This document shows positions 51,201-60,900 of a DNA stretch of 64,000 bases, piece by piece (position 1 is the stretch's first letter; each line of letters opens with the position of its first letter). A program made the translations under genes and the position numbers. The notes beneath the pieces are model-generated. The model ran no database searches, was not told where the DNA came from, and saw only the letters and a program-made list of their open reading frames with translations. Origin of the DNA: Stomorhina lunata (Eukaryota > Arthropoda > Insecta > Diptera > Rhiniidae); contig OW121740.1 in assembly GCA_933228675.1 (NCBI GenBank), positions 163,442,806-163,506,805 of the forward strand, in the 5' to 3' direction.

Positions 51201-51602
51201 TATATGAAAGATCTCATATAAATTTTAAGTTATTTAACTAATTTTTTTAAATATACGAATATTAAAAACGTTTTTCTTAAATACACTTCAATTATCTATT
51301 TTAATATCTATAGATTTCATGGTAATATTTAATGAATCGTTAAAGTTCACAAAAACTCAATGTTTCTCGCAGTGTATCCATCTAAAATGCAACCCTGCGC
51401 AAACTGTCAGTATTTACCATCCACACTTTCATTCTTTGCTGTTTTTTCTTTCGTGTGTGCGTGTGTATGGAATCTATTCTAGTTTTCTTTTGACTTTTTT
51501 CAACCACTTTTATTTAGTCTTCTTTTGTATGCCACCATTTTTTCACTTCTAATAGTTTTTAAGAAATTTTCATTGAGTAAACTATTATAATTGATAAAAG
51601 CG
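51201..51602 (+). promoter_or_regulatory. Probable calnexin promoter and 5'UTR exon region
   Basis: The stretch between satellite array J and the first coding exon ends in a strong donor (AAAGCG then GTAAGTAG, 51603). It pairs well with an acceptor at 51698-51699 (pyrimidine-rich, then CAG). So a non-coding first exon probably ends at 51602. An initiator-like TCAGTA at 51407 is a possible start, but no DPE or TATA box supports it. Confidence 0.4.
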
Positions 51603-51766
51603 GTAAGTAGTAATTCGATTAAGTAAATCAATGTAAAATAAAGAACAAAAATGTTAATTTAACTGAAGAAAATAATATTATTCCCTTTTTGTTTTCCAGT
51701 TCGATAAGACATTAATCATCTTGTCCAGCCAACGGAGTCACAACCAAATAAACAAAACTCTTCAGA

Positions 51767-51901
51767 ATGCGAAAAACGCATTATGCATCGATAGCGCTTT
51801 TCTTAGCGGTGAATCTCTTAATTGGAACTCTATGCATAAACACGGTCAGTGGAGCAGAAGAGGAACAAGATTTCGATGATGGTGTTGTGGAAGAAATGCA
51901 A
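51767..51901 (+). CDS. Cnx99A: Calnexin coding exon 1 (signal peptide)
   Basis: 45 codons, ending in phase 0 at a GTAAGT donor. Start ATG at 51767 is the first in the exon. Residues 7-25 are hydrophobic ([17 protein letters not shown]), with likely cleavage after SGA at about residue 30; the acidic mature N-terminus (EEEQDFDD) follows. A 5.3-kb intron comes next. Confidence 0.9.
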
Positions 51902-54900
51902 GTAAGTTTGTGAACGAATCTAAAGAAAGAAAGAAATTGCCGCTTTTGATAAGTGAAAACTAATACAATTTTTTATATAAATTTTAAGAAATGTGTATTA
52001 AGAATGAAAGAACAGAAAACCACCAATCGACCGGTTGGCTGATTATTAATTTTACTCTAGTTAGTATGAGGTACACGTCAGTGTTACATATTTCTTTCTA
52101 GATTCTTTCTTTTTGGTATAAATTTGAGGTTTTTTTTATTGACTTTCATATGTGAATTATATGATTTTAAAAATGTGATCAAGTTTCCTCATTGTGTTAA
52201 TTAACACATTTTTCATTTCAATTTTTTCCTCTAAAAAAGAAACAATCATGTTGATTCTGTGTTTTATGTTCATTGAACCTTTTTTCTTCTTTCTAATCAT
52301 TTTATTTTGTTTGTTTTGTGCAAGTTAGGGGTGACATAACCTCAACTTGAAAATTTCATTGTTTTCATTTTTGATTTTTGCTTTTGATGCTGGTACGAAG
52401 TGCATTTTCATTATTTTACTTGTCAAAAAAAGACTTACATATGTAATAAAGGTTGCCAGATTATTATTTGAAGGGTAATTGTTAAATTTAGTGTTAAAGG
52501 ACAGGAAATTAATTAACTAAATGCATTTGATAGTTTCTATCTTGTTTATAGGGGAATTAAATTTATTGATGTAGATAAAATAAAAATTTATAGATTTCCC
52601 TCGCTTTTGTTGTATTTTTAATTTTGTTAAATATTGTGAAATTATTATAGGGGGAGGTTTTTCTTAGGTTTGTAACACGTAGGTTTTGAAATGAAATTAA
52701 ATTTTAACACAAAAATTTAAAAATTGATTCCGTTCGGAAGTGGTATGAATTCAGTATTTTGCTAAATGAAACCACATTTAAAAAGTTTTGAATTATGTAC
52801 GTCCGTTATAGTTTTAGGTTTTACAGATTCCAAAAATTGTCTTAAAACATTAAAAAAACATGATTTTTATTCCATAGGTGGAAAGGGTATATTGGGTTTG
52901 TGTTGATGTTTATAACTCATAGAAATATTGGTCTGAGACCCACCTTTTAGTATACCGATCGGCGCAACATCAATCCTTGAGTTTAAAAGATGCCCGGCTG
53001 GCTGGATATCCATAAAGCTTGTTATCAAAGTACATACAGGTCGTAACTTAATTCGATAAAATTAAATTACTGTTTTGGAAACCTCCCATAGGGATGCCTT
53101 TCCGGAATACAGTTTAAATTTAATTTTATGTCAATAAAACTCTGGATAAATAATACATATGGTAACCGAAATCTGTGTAGCTATATTGAATCATACCTCC
53201 CATACAAGACACATTCTTAAAAATCTTTTAAATACCAAGAAAAGCACAAAAACGCTTATAAATCTAAATATAATTGCATTTTATTACTAAAACTTTGCAC
53301 AGGCGAATATTTTGTAAATATAAACCGATAACCGAAATCGATCAACTATTATCCATAGCTCCCATATTTGGCCCTCAGCCGGAAATGACATAAATGTACT
53401 TAAATTTAGAAAAAAAAAATGTCACATAGTATGCGTAGTATGTATCTAAGACTTAAGGAAAACTTATTAAATTGTTGACCCATATTTAACCTTAGTAGTG
53501 AAGGGCTTGACTATAGCTTTTCTTTCTTGTTTCAATTGAAATCAGTAACTCTATCTATGAAATAACCTTATTAATTGAAGAAATTATTTAAATATTGAAG
53601 AAACAAAGAAAAACAAACAAATTTAACTCCACTTTAAAAATAGAATGTGGTTTTATTCTGAAAAAATTTCGTTTAATTATTTCTTTGTTTTTTTTCCCCA
53701 ATATTTGAACAAATCCTTTAATTAATCAGTTTTGTTTGTTGAAACAACGATAGAATTACTGATTGCATTAAAAACGTGTTTTTAATGAATCCATATCCAT
53801 TATATTAAAAATGTTCAGTAATATTTTTACCTTTCAGTACTATCTTATACTAGGCTTAAGTAAGAAATTCGGTCCGAGAATGACACTTACTTGAAGACCT
53901 TTTGGGTACATTGTGATCTTTCAACAATAGGGAAGAATGTAGGGAGTAAAAATAACAACTAGAGACATTAAAGAAAATAATGTAGAGTATTTATCTAGTC
54001 AGATGAGCCTAGCTGTTCACAACTTAGTAAGTTTACACTTTTGAATATATTGGAGTACTTTGTAGAATCTGCTTCCTAGAACAGTAAGAGGCAGGTATGC
54101 TCTTATGATTCCGCATCTGAACATAATCTGCGAATGTCCGAAATTTCAGCATTTCCCGTTTAAACTATGTAGAGTTTTGGACACAGTAGCTCTAAACAAA
54201 ATGACCCACTCCAATGTCAATGCTACTTCTTAAGTTGGTCATACAAAGAACAAGCTAAATCTTGGTCCTGTTCATAACCAATTTCGGCCATAGAGATATA
54301 CTACAGGCACTCATATTAAGACATTTCTTTGCGGTTTTATCCATCAGTTTACGCTGCTGAATATATTGGAGTTCTTTGTGGAATCTACTAACTAGGACAG
54401 TCACAGGCTGGTATGCTTGATCGATTTCTCATCTAAACATAGTCTGCAAATGTCAATCCCCCGTTTTACCCAGAGTTTTGGTCACTGTAGCTCCATACAA
54501 ATTAACTTACATCAAAGCCAATGCATCCTCTTAAGTCCTATTAAAACCAAGCAAAATCTTTTTTGTGTCCATGTCCAATTTTGACCATAGATATATCCAA
54601 CAGGCTCTTATATTATTTCAGGTCTAATCTGAAATTTACATCTTTGTGTGCAAAGTTTTATCATGTCATGTTTTGTCCGTTCATCAGCAACATAAAACTC
54701 TTGGCCTGGAAGTTGAGAAAATATTTATGTTTCCTTCACACAGCAGGTTTTTTTATTTTTGTAAAAACCGTCTTTAATTCTTCCCCAAGTATTTTTGCTT
54801 CCAAGTTCTTTACCGAATTACAATCGGGAAATTTCAAAATTTGTGTACGTCTTATGCCCAGCAAAGGCTTTGGCTTTGTGGTCAAAACTATTAAAGTAAC

Positions 54901-57900
54901 TATTAAAGTATTTTCGAAAAAAAATTGCTCGACTTCTTTTGCCTTACATTCCTTCGACCTTTTCTATTTCCTGAGCCAGGTTTAATAACATATGAAACAG
55001 TTTAAGGGTTCTCTTTAAAATGTTTTGATATTTTTTAAAGTACATGACTGAAAAACTTTATTGCTCGATTATTTATTGCAACCGATAACAGAACTTCAGT
55101 TGCCTTGTCAAGTTCTAATCATTTTGTATATTACAACAAATGTCAGTTATAGTTGCCAGTTATATGTAGGTTATTTTAGAAACCGTGAAGTTGTAGTTGC
55201 TTTGATTTTTTGTTTGTTTTTCTTATAAAAAAAAAAAGACGAAAAAATATATATCAATAGTATATATCAATAAGCCAGAAGGCGAAGCAACTAAAATTCG
55301 GTTGCAATACACAATCAGCCATTAATTATATTTCCAGTCATTTTTTGATCGTAATAATAATTTAAAATTAATGAATTAATGAATTAATGAAATAATAGTA
55401 TCTGACATATCTATAAAATTTAACAGATAATAAAAAATATTACTAAGTATAAGTTTTGGCTAAATTAGTAAATGCATTTTTATTCATAAAATTTTTTAAA
55501 ATCTGCTATAATTATTCAAATCTACAAAAAATTTGCAAAAAATATTCAAAGCATCAATAATTTATTAAACTTTACAATTATCCAAGGAACTTTTTAAACA
55601 AAAGAAATGGAATCTACGAAAATTTAATGTCTTAATATTTCAATTATTTCAATGTTATTTTACAATTTTAACCACAAAGTAGTTAAAAATAATTCAGTTA
55701 GTCATAGATTTATGAGAGCTAATAATAAAGAACCCGTTCAATATTTATAAATAATAAAATAATAATTTTGAACTTTGTTACTACTCATATAGAACAATAA
55801 GTCCATCTAAATGCAGCTGCAGCTACGTCATGAATTTTTTAGATTAACAAGTCTTTAAATAATTCTACTTAACATCTAATTCAAGTTGAAATACTTTAAA
55901 TATATGTATATAACAATAATAAACAAAACTTTATAATAAATAACAAAAAGATAACAATTAAAGTGTTAATGAAAGAGCGAGAACAAAATATATTATTATT
56001 AAATAGGTCAAATTATTAAATAATAATAATCAAAAAATGTCTTAGGGGTGGAGGCCATTAACACCTGTTGTTCTTAAATACTCAAACTTCTCAAGTTTCG
56101 TTAATGTCTAAATGTTTGAGATATTACCTAACACCGGCATTTTATATACGTACGTGATGATTTCTAAAACTCCTCATCATACCATAACACCAGACGTGCT
56201 ATATTCTATACCATTCTCTAATTGTCTTATCTTTTAAATCATCATTAGTTACTCACTCGTATTTTGATGTGAAAGTGATAAGAAGTTTGTTGGCAACCGT
56301 AAAATTTTTTAGTTTTTCTTTTACACCATTTCCAATTTTGTTTAATACATTTTTGAAAAATCTTATGATTTTTATGAGTTTTATAATAATCTGCCAAGTC
56401 ACAAAACTTAATACCTTTTCGGAAGTGGAATGAATTCCGTATTTTGCTCTTTTAGAAATAGTTATACAATTTGTATACCCTTCACCACAACAGGTGGAAA
56501 GGGTAGGGTATATTGGGTTTGTGCAGAGGTTTGTAACGCATAGAATATTGGTCTGAGACCCACTTTTTAGTAAACAGATTGACTCAGAATCACTCCCTGA
56601 GTTGATTTAACGATGACCCTCCAGTTGGCTGGTCGGAGTACATATAGATTAAAAAATTGTTAAACGAAATTTGGCACAGATTCATAATTTGGTAAAATTG
56701 CGATTCCATACGTTTTGGGCAGAATCATATTACTATTTCGGATACATCCCATACGGATGCATTCCAAATTTAATTATATTTTGTTAATATTCTGCATTAA
56801 TATCGCTTATGGTAGCCGAAATCAGTGTACCTAATTTTATAGGAATCGGTCCATATTTGACCATACCTTCCATATAACCCACATTCTCAAAAGTATTTTA
56901 AATACCCAGAAAAGCACAAAAACGCTTATAAATCTACTAAAGCTTTGCAAATACAAACTGATAACCGAAATTTAGTAACAATCATACTACAATTGACCCT
57001 AGCCCCCATATTAGGCACTCAGCCGGAAATGACATAAATCTACTTAAATATCGAAATTTTGAAAAAAAGACTTAAAGAAAACTTGTTAGCTTGATGGGTA
57101 TCATATGGTCGGGCTTGACCGACTATAGCTTTTCTTACTTCTTTTTTCTGGGAATGGAAATTAATTGGAAATAATATAAAATTTTGTTTCATTCAAAAAC
57201 ATGATTTTTACATATATTTCCTTTTTTTATTGCAGGATGACACTGTTGCCTTAGCCACCGATGACAACGGCGAAGAAATAGTTTATGAAAGTCCCAAATA
57301 TGATCCTTCCCAATTCTACTTTGTGGATCATTTTGATGATATTGAAAAGTCTCAAAAACTTTGGACAAAATCTCAGGCTAAAAAAGATGACATTGCCGAA
57401 GAAATTGCTAAATACGATGGCGTGTGGAGTTGGGAAGCACCACAACGTATTGTCTGGAAAAATGATATTGGCTTAGTGTTGAAATCGAAAGCCAAACATG
57501 CAGCTATTGCCACAAAACTAACAAAACCATTTACCTTTAAAGAAGAAAAGCCCTTAGTAGTACAATACGAAGTAACATTACAGGTAAGCCAAAGACATAA
57601 ATGACAGACAGATATAAGACAAAAAATTGGTCATTTATCACTAATATGTCGAATAAACAAACATTCAATCCAATTATTACTTACACTTTTCTATTTGTTT
57701 TTCTATTCTTTGCTCTTTTGCTGTTTTTAGGAGGGTCAAGAGTGCGGAGGTTCATACATAAAATTGTTGTCTGCCGGTAAAGCCACTGATGACCTTAAAA
57801 AGGTTGGTATACATAGTTTTCTAGTTGAGGGGGGAGGGGGATTTGTTTCCTTATAATTATTAAATATTTTTCAATTTAATATTTGTTTAATGTGTCTCTT

Positions 57901-60900
57901 ACAGTTCAATGACAAAACTCCCTATACTATTATGTTTGGTCCCGATAAGTGTGGCAATGATATTAAAATGCATTTCATTTTCCGTCATGTTAATCCAATT
58001 AATGGTAGCATTACTGAAAAACACTGCCGCAAAGCCAAGTAAGTAAATTTGTTGATTATTTGTATAAAAAAAAAGAAGACATTTGTTTAAATTTCTTTTT
58101 AAAATATTATAATTTTAATCTGTCTTTTTATTTCAATTTAATTTCTTTAACAGGGACCGTTTGGAGGAACCCTTCAAAGATAAGTTGCCCCATTTGTATA
58201 CTTTAATCGTGCGCCCAGACAATTCCTATGAAATTCGTGTTGATCACAAAGTCATTAATGAGGGCTCCTTGTTGAACGACTTCACACCCGCTGTAAATCC
58301 ACCACGTGAAATTGATGACCCAGAAGATAAAAAACCAGAAGATTGGGATGAACGTGAAAAGGTAAGGAAGACTTCCTTCTTCTGTGATCCTTGACTCCCA
58401 GTGGAGCATAGGGCCCCTAAGAAGACTTTAGACTCAAATTATTTGGTTGTTACATTGTTATACTTCTTCTTTTATTTATAGATACCAGATCCATCTGCTC
58501 AAAAGCCCGATGACTGGGATGATGATGCTCCTATTCAAATTCCTGACCCCACAGCCACTATGCCTGAGGGTTGGTTAGAAGATGAACCTGAAATGATTGT
58601 TGGTAAGTAAATAGTAATTAGAAATTTCTTAAATATAAAGTGAAATTCTGAAATATAGTTCAAAATTTTTTAAATGAATTTACTTATATAATTGGACAAC
58701 TCTTCATAGAAATATCACAATAATTCTGCAATAATTTTTTTCCTATGAAAAATTTTCATCCGATTTTGTCACAAATTTTAACACAATTTTTTTATAAAGT
58801 TTTTTCTATAAAAAAATTTTACAAAATATTTTCTATAAAAAATTTTACCAAAATATTTTCTATAAAAAATTTTACCAAAATATTTTCTATAAAAAATTTT
58901 ACAAACATTTTTTCGTGATAAATTTTACAAACAGTCTTTCGTGATAAATTTTATTTTATTCTGCCTATTTTAAAATATTTAAATAATTATATTAAAAATT
59001 TTTTCTATAACAAATTTTCCAAACTTTTTTTTTCTAGAAAAAATATTCCCAAATTTTTTCTCTAAAAAAATTTCAACGAATATTTTCTCTAAAAAAATTT
59101 CAACGAATTTTTTTTTTCTATAAAAAATTTCACCAAAATTTTTTCTCTGAAAAATTTCACCAAAATTTTTTCTCTTAAAAATTTTACCAACATTTTTTCT
59201 ATAAAAAATTTCACCAAAATTTTTTCTATAAAAAATTTCACCCAACTCTCACTAAAAATTTTTCTATAAAAAATTTGTTCTCTAAAAAATTTCACCAAAA
59301 TTTTTTTAATCAAAAATTTTGGGAAATTTTTTTCTATTTTATTTAATTTTCACCCAAATTTTCCTGAATAAAATTTTACCAAATTTTTTTCAAAATAATT
59401 GAAAAATTTTCCAAAAATATTCCAAAACATTTTCTCTAAAAAATTTTAGCAAAATGTTTTTTCTAAAAAAATTCACCAACATTTTTTCTATAAAAAATTT
59501 CGACAAAATTTTTTCTATAAAAAATTTCACCAACATTTTTTCTATAAAAATTTCACCAAAATTTTTTCTATAAAAAATTTCACCAAAATTTTTTCTATAA
59601 AAAATTTCACCAACATTTTTTCTATAAAAAATATAACTTTTTTTTAAATTTTACAAAAAATGTTCCCCAAAATTTGTTCTATATAAAAGTATCAGCTACA
59701 TTTTTCTCTAAAAAAATTAACCCAAGTTTTGTCAAAAATAAGATTTCAACTCAATTTTTTTATTAAAAAATGTCAATTTAATTTTTTTCTTTAAATTTTA
59801 CTAATTTTTTCTACTAAAAATTTCACCCAATTTTTTTATAAGTATTTCGCAAATTTTTTCTTGAAAATATTTCACAAAAATTTTTTCTAGAAAATATTTT
59901 GTCCAAATTTTTTTCAGAAAAATATTTCGGCGGAATTATTTCTAGAAAATATTTCGCCAAAATTTTTTCTACAAAAATAATTCGACCAATTTTTTTCTTG
60001 AAAATATTTTGTACAAATTTTTTCCAGAAAAATATTTCGCCCAAATTTATTCTAGATAAATATTTCGCCCAAATTTTTTCTGCAAAAATATTTCGCCCAA
60101 ATTTTTTCTGCAAACAAATTTTGGTCAATTTTTTTTTTATAAAAATATTTTGACAACATTTTTTGTCCAAATTTTTTCCAGAAAAATATTTCGCCCAAAT
60201 TTCTTCCAAAAAATATTTCGCGCAAATTTTTTTCTAAATTTTTTATTTTGAGTATATTATTATTTGACATTTGCTTACTTCTTTTGCCACTGTTTGGACA
60301 ATCGTATATATTTTAGTGTATTATATTTTATACTGCGGCTGGGGAGCCAAGAATTCAAATCATTCTAATAATTACAATAATTTTTAGTTCATATTAGTAA
60401 ATTTAAGTATTTTGTTATTATATATTTATAATATTTAAATTTTTATTGTATTTTGAAATTAACTCAGGCTTTTTTACTTTGTAATATTTTATTTTGGCCA
60501 TTGGTGGCTTTGTATTACATATATGAATAAATAAATAAATAAATAAATAAATATTTCGCCCGAACTTTTATCTCAAAAATATTTCGCTAAAATTTTTTTC
60601 AGAAAAATATTTCGCCCAAATTTTTTCTCAAAAATATTACGCCCAAATTTCTTCCAAAAAATATTTCGCTCAAATTTTTTCTTAAAAATATTTCGCCAAA
60701 TTTTTTCCTATAAATTTTTTTTCAAAAATATTTCGCCCAAATTTTTTCTTGAAAAATTTTTTGCCCAAATTTTTTTAGAAAAATATTTCGACCAAATTTT
60801 TTTTAGAAAAATATTTCCACCAATTTTTTTCCAGAAAAATATTTGCCTAAATTTATTATAGAAAAGTATTTCACCAAAATTTTTCTTTAGAAAAATATTT

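Noticed and set aside
51319..51552. 77-residue + strand frame upstream of calnexin
   Set aside because: Phe/His-rich reading of pyrimidine tracts in the probable promoter/5'UTR; no family resemblance.
54563..54985. 140-residue + strand frame
   Set aside because: It is the antisense of a degraded DD37E transposase copy; the homology is on the - strand.
58979..60270. Several overlapping frames with [13 protein letters not shown] repeats on both strands
   Set aside because: Low-complexity translations of satellite array K within a calnexin intron.
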